From: Fistularia commersonii
Lineage: Eukaryota > Chordata > Actinopteri > Syngnathiformes > Fistulariidae
Direction of reading: 5' to 3'
Assembly: GCA_037954325.1 (NCBI GenBank)
Contig: JBBMNZ010000015.1
Coordinates: 18,214,001 to 18,278,000 of the forward strand
DNA: 64,000 nucleotides
Positions within the stretch are counted from its first letter, which is position 1, and the number at the start of each line of letters is the position of its first letter. Below are positions 1 through 11,100 of the stretch, in pieces. The notes under the pieces were generated by a model. It ran no database searches and was not told the origin of the DNA. It saw only the letters and a list, made by a program, of their open reading frames with translations. A program made the position numbers and the translations under genes.

Positions 1-1009
1 TTCAACCCACCAGGCTTCTCCTTCCCTGGGATATCCAGGTTCCTTCCACGCCGTCAGATCGGACCTCCAGGCTTCGAGCGATGGCTCCTTTCCCGCCACT
101 GACCGGAGGAAAGCGTTGTGGAAAATAATCCGCCTTTTGGTCCAAGTGTCCTGTGGATCTGGACGTGCATTGCAGAGCCGGCCGGTCCCGGGCGTATCTT
201 CTGGCCGGTCCTCGACTCAGCCCGGCCGGTTCTCCCCGATATTCCTGTGTATCTGTGATGTCGGAGACAGTTTCGGAGACCCGACGAGCACCTCTTCACG
301 TCCGCCGGGAGGACTCGGCGTCCTCTGGCCTCCCGCCGTCCTCTCTGGTCTTACTCAGCGCATGAGGTTCAGCTCAGAGCTCCGGGTCGGCCGGGGTCGC
401 CCCGCCCACCGGAGGCGGGACCCGGAGGTGACCTTGGCGGCGGCTCGGGCGCCGGGGCTGTGCGGAGGCGCTAATGGACGCAGCCTGGGCGGAGTCGGCG
501 GGGCTCCTCCCGAAGCCACAAACGTTAGGAGGTGCTCGCCGGTCCGGGGTAGCTCCGCCTCTCGCTGGCTGATCGCCGGGATAGGCTCCGCCCCCGCCCA
601 TGGTTGTAAGATGGGCTTCACAGCAAAGGGCTGGATGCATGAATGCAGTGCAGGCCCCCCCCCTCCCTCCCAGCCCTCGCTATGGGTTCTGGTCCCAGTA
701 GGTGGACTTGTAGGAGGTGTGGTCCCCCTGGGCTCAGCTGAGGCCCCCTGGTCCTCCTCGGATCTCCTCGCCGGCCCTCCACCTGTGAAATGTGTGCACG
801 GCGTTCCCGGGCCACGGCAGAGCTCAGCTCTTTAACCAGCCGCTCCCAGAATGCTGCATCATGATCAGAAGTCCGTCTCCGACGGCCGGAGGCCTCGACG
901 TCTGTGGCCTCCAGTGGCTGTCGGCCCAAACAGTCAGATGTTCCCGGGCTTGTGGGCCTCCATGTCTCTGATGATGACGATTAGATGGTCGTTGCTGTGA
1001 TCACTGGCT

Positions 1010-1350
1010 CCCTTCAGAGGTTCCTCAGCCAATCATCTGCCTCCATCTCACCCTCTCCTCTCACGCCAACGACCTTCCTGTCCTCCTCCCTCCATCCGTA
1101 AACCTCCTCTCCGGTCTTCCTCCAGACCTCGGCATCCTTCTCGTCAGATCTTCTCCACCCCGTCTCTGTCGAGGTCCGAACCATCTCAGTATGACTTTGC
1201 CACCAGAACATCTACCATGTGCTGTCCCTCTGATGGACTCCTTCCCAATCCTCTCTATCCTCCTCAGTCCTGGAGAGGAACCTCCACATCTCCATCTCTG
1301 CCTCCCATCTTTCCCTCAGTGTCTCCAAACCAGACGCCATGGCAGATCCT
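1010..1350 (-). mobile_element. Degenerate 3' fragment of an RTE-like LINE
   Basis: Read on the minus strand, the sequence encodes a decayed reverse-transcriptase C-terminus (WREEDRKVVGVRGEGE and MEADDWLRNL). It ends in the same 'gcagatgattggctgagg' tail seen in the copies at 14395-14745 and 20000-20645, and the body also matches the copy at 24563-25358. The family assignment is from remembered RTE-type proteins of fish and is moderate. Confidence 0.6.
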
Positions 1351-1361
1351 CTTCCACCCTG

Positions 1362-1502
1362 ACGCGATCCTCCACCTCCTCCACCTTCTCCACCTTCTCC
1401 ACCTTCTCCACCTCCTCCACCTTCTCCACCTCCTCCACCTTCTCCTCCTTCTCCACCTTCTCCTCCTTTTCCACCTTCTCCACCTCCTCCTCCACCTCCA
1501 CG
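1362..1502. repeat. Pyrimidine-rich minisatellite (CCACCTTCT)n
   Basis: Tandem 6- and 9-bp permutations of ccacct / ccaccttct run for about 140 bp, almost pure C/T on the plus strand. Such a homopurine-homopyrimidine tract can form triplex DNA. It yields Ser/Thr/Phe- or Glu/Val-rich spurious frames. It lies directly beside the RTE remnant. Confidence 0.8.
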
Positions 1503-3197
1503 CATGCAGGCTCAGGTGTCTCTTGTTGTTTTCCAGGTTTTTTTTTCAACCCCAGTGAACGGCGAGAGCCGCCCGCAGCTTTTTGAAAATATTGAATTAT
1601 TAATGTGTTTTGTTTTATTTAACGTCTATTTGGCGAGACTCCTCACGTCAAGCGTCCGCCTCCTCCCGGGCCTCGGACAGGGACGGACCAGATCCACCGC
1701 AGGAGCAGATAGATTAGCTAAACACAGCTCCAGATGCTAGCGAGGGGCGCGGAGGAGATCTGCTCCACGTCTCCACGGTGGCACTCCGGCTGCTCATCCC
1801 TCCATCCTGAGGTTCTTTCTGAATGCGTGAGACCTTCAGAGACCTGGAGAACGGATCTTCACCGTCAACGATTTGAGCTCAGCGTGGTGAAAAGGTTCAC
1901 GCCTCCTTTCCCGTGGTCCTCCAGACCCGGATTCAGGTCCGTCCGTGATCTGCGAGGACCAAAATCCTCGGCCACATGACCGGGGTGGGTGATCTCCAGC
2001 GCGGGGCTGCTGGCTGGCATCCACGCCGGCGTCCGGTAGCGACGTGGGACGAGAGCGTGCACGTGAGCTTCGAGCAGCTTCCGGAGCAGATGGCCGTCCG
2101 TCAGTCCCGGTCACCTGTCCGGTGTTCCGCAGCGGGTGAAGTGACAGCCTCTCCGCGGTCATGATCTCGGGTCCTTGGCGTCAGGAGTCCTCGTCACGTG
2201 GTGAAATGTGAGCGGCTTCGCTCCGGCCGCCGACGTCCAGATGACATCCGAGGGCTTTCGGCCGGCGACGTTCGATTCTGCTGCCGCGGTGGAAACGCTC
2301 GGCTGCATCTGGTGGGAGAAGCTGTCAGGCAAACACAAGCCGATCAGCTGGACCCGGGACGCGTGGGCAACGGATCCGTGTCCGTGGATCTTTTGGAGAA
2401 ACGCAGGACCGCATTCGTTCTGCGCTGAGATCGCACTCGGATGAAGCTAACAGCTAACAACAGAACCCATTTAGTTAGCTTAGCTGTGCAGCCGACGGAC
2501 GGATTAGTGTTGGTACGCGCTGTTAAAGGGGTCGGCGCCGCTACCGAGCTAATGGACGCTCACGGGCGTCAGCTTTGACCTTCTCGCCGGTGAATTGTAT
2601 ATTGAAATTATCAAGATGGCAGCACGGCGAGAAGGTCGCTGGTCGGATTCCGCCGAGGGGCCTCTCCGTGCGGGTCATCTGAGAACATCTACGTGACACG
2701 AAGCGACCTGCGACATCTGTAGCTCGCACCTCCACCTCACAGCAAGAAGGTGGGTTGCCACGGGGAGCCTTCCTGTGTAGACTGTCCACGTTCTGCGTGG
2801 GGTTCCTCAGGGTTCTCCGGGCTCCTCCCACAGTCCAAACACATGCAGGGGGTTCATTGGAAACCTTGCGTTGTCCGGCCGTCCGGATGAGAGGGTGGAT
2901 GGTTGTACTAGAAGTGGGAGATAAAGATGAAAAGATGCCTTTTTGAGAAGAATACCCTTTCTTCACCCGAGATGAGGCCGTATTAGTCCGGATTCAGCAG
3001 GAAGAGAAAAGATAAACAGTTCGGTTTCCGTCCGGCTGCTCGGCGTGGCCGTAAACACCTCGTCCCCCGTAGTAAGACGAGTCCTCCATCCCGGCCGCTC
3101 CGCTGCTGCGTCAGCGCGAGCAGAAAGCCTGCAGAATCTGGTAACACGCCGCCGTGATTCATACGTGTTGGCCGGCCGAGCGCGGCGCGGCGCGGCG

Positions 3198-3231
3198 CCG
3201 GCCACCGGCCACCGGCCACCGGCCACCGGCC
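3198..3231. repeat. 7-bp tandem repeat (CCGGCCA)n
   Basis: About five copies of ccggcca occur in the CpG-rich block upstream of the candidate internal first exon. No function is evident. Confidence 0.7.
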
Positions 3232-3543
3232 CCGCCAAGATTCACTTAGCAGATGCCCTTTGGATCTCGGTGTGCCAGGCCTGTACCAGCACCCCCCCGC
3301 CTTCCGCCTCCCTGCTTCCCCCCTCCGCCTCTGTGTGTCAGTAAAACCAAGAGATTGTGGGGGGGTGGAGGGCGGGGGAGTGGAGTAGAGTGGGCGGGGG
3401 GGCGCTTTCTTGCTGGCTCTGCATTACGAGGGGAGGGAGGCCGAGGGACGGCGGCGGCGGGAGGGCGAGCGCGAGCAGCAGTTAAACAGAGAGCGGATGC
3501 CAAGAGGAGGATTGCAGCACTGCATCATGGAAGCGCCATCGTC

Positions 3544-3591
3544 ATGGGGTCCGGCTCGCGGCTGCAGGAGCACCGCCATTATTGCAATAGT
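3544..3591 (+). CDS. Candidate alternative first coding exon of short sptbn4
   Basis: An ATG at 3544 in good context (G at -3 and +4) opens a 16-codon segment MGSGSRLQEHRHYCNS. It ends at a splice donor AGT|GTAAGC (3591/3592). The 48 nt leave phase 0, which matches the phase-0 acceptor of the exon at 5114, so splicing would give this N-terminus followed by EGLELIQEKPELRP. Two upstream ATGs (3497, 3527) are in another frame and would act as uORFs. The exon is a proposal from phase, donor and CpG context; no transcript evidence is available here. Confidence 0.3.
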
Positions 3592-5113
3592 GTAAGCGAG
3601 CGCCACCCCCTGCTGTGCGCGCCGCACGGATTCTTGTCGTGGCAGTCGGACTCGAGGACGTTCGCAGCCGCCGCCACCAGAATTCACCGCGACCCGGGTG
3701 ACCGAGACCCTCCGGAAGCAGGAAGGCGCTCGGGTGTCCGCGAGGCCGCCTCTCCTCGGCGCCCGGGAGCCGGAAAAAAGAGGCGGGTTCATCGGCGCAG
3801 AAGAAAAGGCCACGGGCTCAGATCCCGCCGCGCCCCCTCGTCCGGATCGCGACTCCGACGAAGGCAGAGATTTGTGGATCGCGAGACTCGCCATGCATGA
3901 TTTTTAGGTCAGCCCCGGGCCAGAGTTTGCTCCGTGCACGGAGCGCCATACCAGCCCTGGCGGGGGCCGCTGTCCAACACGGCTATTTTTGGGAGCAAAC
4001 ACAATGTGCGGCGTTCGTCTGCCGACCTCATCCAGTAGAAACTCCCGATCCCGAACGGGATGACGATCATCCTCGGCTCACGCCGGCCTGGAAGGGAGCG
4101 CTTTCTCTTGGCCCGCCGTGCCGCCGCCCCCCGAGCCAGCGCTGGTATTAACGTTTGCCGGTGAGAAGTCGCTGGGCCGAGAAATGACGGAGGAGGGGTT
4201 GATCATGAAGTCATGGCAACCTCTGCCTTCCATTTCCTCTCCTTACGTCACGATTTATGTAACGTCAGAGAGTTTGTTTCTTTTCTGGTGAAGATTATCA
4301 GCCGGATGCGTGAAATGTGCGTTTTGTGTCGAATTGGCTTCACGGTCAAATAGTGAAAGTGAAAGCTGCAAATTCACTCATAACAAAAGCCTCTTTCTCG
4401 CTGCAGGAGCTTTCTGCTGCTCCCAGAACCATCTCAGCTCCTTCTCCGAGTCGGGGTCTTCTCACACTTCCGTAGGAGCTCGTCGGCGCTCGCCGACCGG
4501 TGGAGCTCATAAGCGGCGTCCATCACCAGGGACTTCCTGCGTCCTGCAGAGCCCCGTCTTTCAAGGCTCTCCTGGTCGCTGCTCAGATGTTGTCATGGGA
4601 AAAAATGTGTAGAAGCAGTAATAAATGGAGCAACAAGGAGGTCCAAGCTCTTCTGTCCTGCTACGCCTCAGAAGGGTTTCCGGGGCCCGCAGAGGAACAT
4701 CTACATTAGCAGAGTCAGCTAATGGCTAACGGGGGCTAACGGTTAAACAGAGCAGGGAGAAGATAGAAACACTCCAACCGTCCACGAACGCTGTGGCGGC
4801 TTCACCTCCACGGCCTCCACGGCGTCTTCTTCTTCGTTGGTTTGTTTCTGAGTGTGGAGCGGAAGGTGAACATCTCAGCGGTCCATACCGTGGTCCCTCA
4901 CCGCCTGTGGGAATGCGCAGCTAGATGGTTCCTCTGCAGGAGGCGACTTCCCGGAGCCGACTTGGATGTGTTCTGTCTGAGAGTGGTTCAGATTCTGTGT
5001 CCAAGAAACCATCATGTCCTTGATAATGTGGATGAATTGTCTTTGTGATTTGAAGCAAAGGTCATTCGGAGGAGAGGTCGCCCCCCAGCTCTAAGTGTCC
5101 TGTCTATCTTCAG

Positions 5114-8100
5114 GAGGGTCTGGAGCTGATCCAGGAGAAGCCCGAGCTACGCCCAGTGGTGCAGCAGAAGCTGGAGGAGATCAGGGAGTGCTGGTCCGAC
5201 CTGGAGACCACGACCAAGGCCAAGGCCCGCCAGCTCTTTGAGAACAACAAGCCGGAGCCGGCGGTGAAGAGCTACTCGGACCTGGACGACCAGCTCTCCC
5301 ACCTGGAGCGGCAGCCGCCCCAGCTGGAGCAGGCCCACCAGCTGCCCACCTTCAACGAGCAGCTCCAGAAATTCCAGGCGAGTCTCAAACGAAGCCCGAT
5401 AGACGTCCCGTCGGTTCCGGACTATCGAGGTCGTTACCACGGTCTGCAACGTCGTATTCAAAACATGGGTGACGGAGGAAGACGGTGGCCAGAATGATCT
5501 GACGGCGGATCAGACCAGTGAGCATCAGTTTGCTTGAGTCTGCGTGAAGGTGCTTCCAGCGTCGCCATCCTGAGAGCTTCCTGCTGGCGCCTCCGGTGTG
5601 TGTGGATAGTGTTAGAATCAGCTGACACACCACGGAGGGTCGAATAAAACACGAGCGGACGCAACTAGAAAGGATCGTAGTTGAGGTCTGCGATAGAAGC
5701 TCTGCATCCTCCTGGATGGAGCCGATGCTCCTGCCAGGCGCTGGACCTCAGGGACCTCAGGGACCTCAGGGACCTCAGGGACCTCAGGGACCTCTGGGAC
5801 CTCAGGTCTCGGCTCAGTGTTGTCGCTGAAGTGCTTCTGACGCGTCCCGAGAGCCAAAATGACACCCGACGCTCCCCTTCTCAAACCCAGGGATGCCGTT
5901 GCGTAATCCTCAAACGTCCCGACGGGAGAGGAGCACGTCCACCCTTCGTCCGTAACCTGACCTTCCTCTTCCTCCTGCCGCAGGCTATGGAGTCTCAGAT
6001 AGGCGACTTCTACAAGGATGTGGCGGAGCTGGGTAGCTTGCAGGGGGTTTGCCTTCCCCAGCGAGGCGTCATGGCGGACGAGAGGGAAGGCGGCGAGCAG
6101 TCGCCCGTGGTGGAGACCCGCATCGTGCGCCTCATCGAACCCCTGAAGGAGAGACGCCGCATCCTGCTGGCCTCCAAGGAGATGCACCAGGTCGCCCAAG
6201 ACCTGGAGGACGAGATCGTGAGTCTGAGCTTCCTCTGGCTTCAAACCTCCGAACGCCGCCGTTGCTCGGACGCTGGTCTCCTGTGTCTCATCGGGAAGGT
6301 GCTTGTCGTTCCGGCTCGTATTCGCTTTCCACGATAACCAAATTTACCATTTGAGGTGTTGAGAAAACGTCCCGGCGACTTCATTACGTTGTGAAGTAAT
6401 CGCCGGAAACACGGTCGACTGCGGCGGCGTCCGCTGAGCGAGCCCGTATTGATCAGGGCATCACATGTCTCTTCCGTCGGGGTGGAAACAGCCTCCTCCT
6501 CCCCGTCCAATGTGGGCTATCCATAAGGACGTGATTGTGCGCATGAATAATGCACAAACGGTAAGGCAAACACAAGATGTGAGCCGCTGACGGTGTGAGC
6601 CAAAGTACACCGTAGGGAACGGCAGCCGGCGTACGCTCGCTTTTTCCCCAATCACTAACGACTTCGCTCGTCGTATTAATCCGAAGTCTGCTCGTGAAAC
6701 GCCACGATAAACCCCCTCCGTGCTCTCGGCCGACCGCGACACTACTATTGTCCCGAAATCACCGTGGAAACCGCAGACGCTGCATCCCGGAAGTCAGGCT
6801 CTGCATTTTATACTAATGTTTCCCCGCGGCAGAATGAAGACATTACTTGAGAAACCCAGGTTTGCCGTTCAGGGTCGATGAAGTCGCTATCAGAGGAAAA
6901 TCGATGATATCAAACCCGAGCGTTTGTGAGGCCTCCGTTTTAACATCTGAGGCGACTGTGCTTTCTGGACAGATGTGGATCCAGGAAAGGCTCCCGGTGG
7001 CCTCCTGCAAGGATTACGGAAGCAACCTCCAAAACGTCCAGCAGCATATCAAAAAGAACCAGGTAAGGGTCGAAGCGCCGCCTCCGGACCGCCGCCGCCC
7101 CCGACCGGCTCTTACCGAGCCTTTCTCCTTCTGAAGACCCTGAAGAGGGAGCTGGCTGGGCGGCGCGCCCGTGTGGAGGAGGTCCTGGACCGGGCCGGGA
7201 TCATCGCCTCGCTGCGCACTCCCGAGGTGGAGTTTGTGCGCGAGGGGGCCGGCCACGTCCGGCAGCTGTGGGAGCTGCTGCAGCTGGAGACGGAGAGGAG
7301 GTCTGTGATGCTGGACGCCACGCTGCAGTCCCAGCGGTACTACGGCGAGGCGGCCAAGGTGGAGTCCTGGCTGTCCGGGCAGAAGCTCCAGCTGGCCAAT
7401 GAGGAGAAAGGCTCGGTAAGGACGCAGCTCGTCGGCTCGCCGCCTGAAGCGAACGCGAGACGACGACATGCCAAATCTCCGCGGGTCACTTTCAGGACGA
7501 GGCGAGCACCCTGCAGCTGCTGAAGGCCCACCTGGCTCTGGAGCAAACGGTGGAAACGTACGCGGAGACGGTGGGCATGCTCTCCCAGCAGTGTCAGATC
7601 CTGCTGGAGGTGGGACATCCTGAAAGGTACGGCATGACTCATCTCCACACATCACACGGAGGCGGAGGGAGGAGGGAGGCTCGCCACCGCCCCGCCGCCC
7701 ATCCTATGGCCGGCTCGCCCGATGATTCGGCTCCCTCTTCCCCCCCGAACAGCGAGCAGATCACCAAGCAGCAGTCCCACATCGACCGGCTCTACGTGTC
7801 CCTGAAGGACATGGTGGAGCACAGGAAGACCAAGCTGGAGCAGCAGTACTGGCTCTATCAGCTCAACAAGGAGGTGGAGGAGCTGGAGAAGTGGATCACT
7901 GACCGCGAGTCGGTGGCCAGTTCCACCGACCTGGGCGGCGACCTGGAGGACGTCACGGTCAGTGCCCTCGGCGAGACGCCTTCTCCGAAATCGCGGCGCC
8001 TCAAGTAGCACCTATTTGTAGCTCACTTCTCGGCGCGCCCGGACGTAGCCCGGTGTGCTCGCGGTGCCCTAAACCCACACAAATCGTACGGCACGTTACG

Positions 8101-11100
8101 CCGCGTATCAACTTTGCGCGACTTCGTTCCAGGTGCTTCAAGAAAGGTTCATCAAGTTTGCCTCGGAGACCAACGGCATCGGCCACCAGCGGATGGAGCA
8201 GGTGAACAAGATGGTGAACGAGATGATCGACTGCGGCCACGCGGACGCGGCCACCATCGCCGAGTGGAAGGACGGGCTGAACGAGTCCTGGGCCGACCTC
8301 CTGGAGCTGATGGAGACCCGCAGGCAGATGCTGGCGGCGTCGCATCAGCTGCACAAGTTCTTCACCGACTGCAAGGAGGTGCGACGGCAGCTCCGGCCCG
8401 CCTGTGAATCAGCCGTAAGGCGCTCGGCCTCGCCTCTTCGGAGGCGGGCCGTCTGGCCGTGACGCAGGCGCTGCTATTTTTAAAGCGCCGGCGATGACGC
8501 CGCCGCTGTCCTGTGTTGTAGGTCTTGGCTCAGATCGCAGGCAAGATGAAGCAGCTGCCAGAGGTGAGGGCGTGCCAAGCCAACATCACCAATCCAGCCA
8601 CCCTGCAGAGACTCATGCACTCCTTCGAGCATGCCCTTCAGCTGCTCGTCACACAGGCGAGTGAGAGGACTTCTTTCCAAACACCTTCGGTCGCCCTACT
8701 TTCTCAGAATGAGCGGACGCCGGATTCGCCGGCCTTATCTTTGACAAAAGTGTGCTTAGCGCATCGTCCGAGGAGTAATTCCTCCTCGTCGCTTTCGCCC
8801 TTTTACTCTCGATCTGCTCTTGTAAATCTTCAAGGAGCCGTTCGGTTGTCGGAAACGGTTTGTTTCCTTCTACCTCTGGATAAAAGAAGCGGAGGCTTAG
8901 AAGGAAAGGGGCCGCTCACGATACCGGGCCCGTCCCGAGCAAAACGCAAACATCTCCTTCACCTCGCTCAGACCGTCCTGTCCTGTTGTAGGTCCGCCAG
9001 CTGCAGGAGAACGCCGCTCAGCTGAGGACCATCTACGCCGGCGAGAAGGCCGAGGCCATTATGGTCAAAGAGCAGGAAGTGATGGACGCGTGGAAGGAGC
9101 TGCTGGGCTCGTGCGAGGCCAGCCGGGTCCAGGTCACCTCAGTCACCGACAAGGTGCAGTTCTTCTCGGTGGTGCGGGAGAACCTCATGTGGATGGAAGG
9201 CATCATGGGCCAGATCTGCTGGGACGAGCCCAGGTATGACGTCCAGCTTTGCACGCTATCGTGCCGAAGCGTTCAGATTCTGTGTCTGATAGAAGAACAT
9301 CTAAGGTCAGAGATGCCGGGCGGTAATGGCCGCAAATACCTTCTACTCCACTTCGGCTCAACCTCTCACTGCATGGTGCGTTTCGTCAACACTTTTCATG
9401 GACGTACATATGAAACGCATACGTTAATGGATATGAAGGCGCGTCTAGTTATCACTTACATTGTCGGTCGACCTTTTACGTCCTTGGAATTGATTATTTT
9501 ATTTGTTCATTTTTATTTTTATTTATTTCTCCTTTATTTAAAGGAAAGGAAAGTCCCATTGAGATTAAAAACCTCTCTTTCAAGGGAGTCCTGGCCAAGA
9601 GGCAGCAAAAGAATACAATTACATTTAAAATGAAATTAAAATATCATACAAATCATATAAAACAGTTACAAATCTGTGGAGTCGTCTCAAGTGCTCTCAA
9701 TCTGGACTTAAAGCCGCTCAATGAAACGAGTTCCGTGAGTTTCCGGTCCTTTTGCAACATGTTCCATGGAGACGGGGCAGAACAGACAAAAGCCTTTTTT
9801 CCCAGTTCCGTGCAGACAAATGGAACAGAAAGAAACAGCTGATCATGAGAACGTAAACCATAAGAATCAACACTTCTCTGTGTGATCACGTTATAAATGT
9901 AAGAGGGCAACAGTCCCAGCATAGCCTTGTAAATGAAAGTGCACCGGTCAATAAATCTCCTGGTGGACAAAGAGGACCATCCCGCTGGAGAATACAGCTC
10001 ACATCTCCACAGAGACGGGAGAGTAACTCCCATCCTCAGGCAGGATCGGTCGTGTTCAGGCTCTGCTCTTAAGCCAAAAGCATCGTTGAGGAAAGGCACG
10101 CCTCCGAATTAGATAGTCTCCTCATTCTCACGCTAGCACGTAGCATGTTGCTGTTTTAGCTGTTCGGGCTAATCTAAAACAAGTTACGCTGTCCGGACTG
10201 GAGCTCAGGACGAGGGTGCCTTAAATGAGCAATGAGAAGAAATCGTCCTGATCTTTAAATGTACTTGGCTATTGATTTTTGCCGACACGGTGGTTCTTCT
10301 GAACACGGAACCATGAGATGTGGGGAAGGGAAGGTGCTTCTGGCGGCGCTGCTCGGGCCCGTGCGGCTTTAGCGTCGGCCAACGCTCTCGTAATGTTTAC
10401 CGGGGAACGGGATCATCCATAGTATCGGACCCGAATCTAATCCGAACGAATCGATCCGTCCCTCGACAGAGATCTGACCGCTCTGGACGTGATGATGAAA
10501 CAACATCAGGAGCTGAAAGCCAAAATAGACGGGCGCGGCAAGACCATCCAGCAGTGTGCGGATCTGGGCAAGATCCTGATCGCAGCAGGCAACCCCGCGT
10601 CAGAGGAGGTCGGGCAAGGACGTCCGCCGTACCTTCGCACGGCGCACAGTTGCGTCATTAGGATATAAACGTGTTTTTTTGCGCCGCTTGTCCGTCACCA
10701 CAGATAAAGGAGAAGTTGGACTGCCTTCTGGCCAAGCAGAAGGATGTCGTGGACAAATGGGACAAGCACCAGGAGCGGTTACAGCGCAGTGAGTCAACGG
10801 CTTCCTCGGGGTTTCCCGGAGCAAACACCACCCGCCTTTCCGATCGTGTGTTTCTCTAAACATCAGAAATGCACCGTTTGAATAGGCGGCGTATTTCGGA
10901 CGGCGAATAGACGTTCAAATTGAGAGGTACGGACCTGCCGCGCGTCTCTCCGCAACACCATGTTGTCAAAGTTGTCAAATAGACTCGAGTGGGAAACGGT
11001 TTATTTACGTGAACCGGTTTCACGTGCCGTGAATTCTAAGGCGGCGAAATCGCACACTTGCGCATTCGATCGAGGAACGTCCGTTCTCGCACGTGAAGCG

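Larger units (their letters stand above)
3000..4150 (+). promoter_or_regulatory. CpG-rich block, candidate internal sptbn4 promoter
   Basis: About 1.1 kb dense in CpG, with GC-box-like gggcggggg motifs near 3369 and 3391 and no evident TATA box. It lies 1-2 kb upstream of the exon that begins near spectrin repeat 10. Mammalian SPTBN4 has a short sigma-6 isoform lacking the actin-binding domain and the first repeats, starting at about this point of the protein. Promoter function is inferred from composition and position only. Confidence 0.4.
1..5113. other. Upstream flank/large intron of sptbn4
   Basis: No exon with recognisable protein similarity was found here. The first supported spectrin exon starts mid-protein at 5114, so this stretch is most simply the large intron before it, with the earlier exons outside the window. 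It holds a GC-rich patch (about 300-600), an RTE retrotransposon remnant (1010-1350), a pyrimidine-rich minisatellite (1362-1502) and a CpG-rich block at 3000-4150 that may be an internal promoter. Many open frames exist on both strands but are GC-driven and show no recognisable domain. Confidence 0.6.

Noticed and set aside
1191..1586. Ser/Thr/Phe repeat protein
   Set aside because: It is a translation of the CCACCTTCT minisatellite and an antisense RTE fragment.
9061..9633. 190-residue plus-strand ORF starting in sptbn4 exon 8992-9233
   Set aside because: It reads through the donor at 9233 into intron and LINE sequence; only the first part is spectrin.
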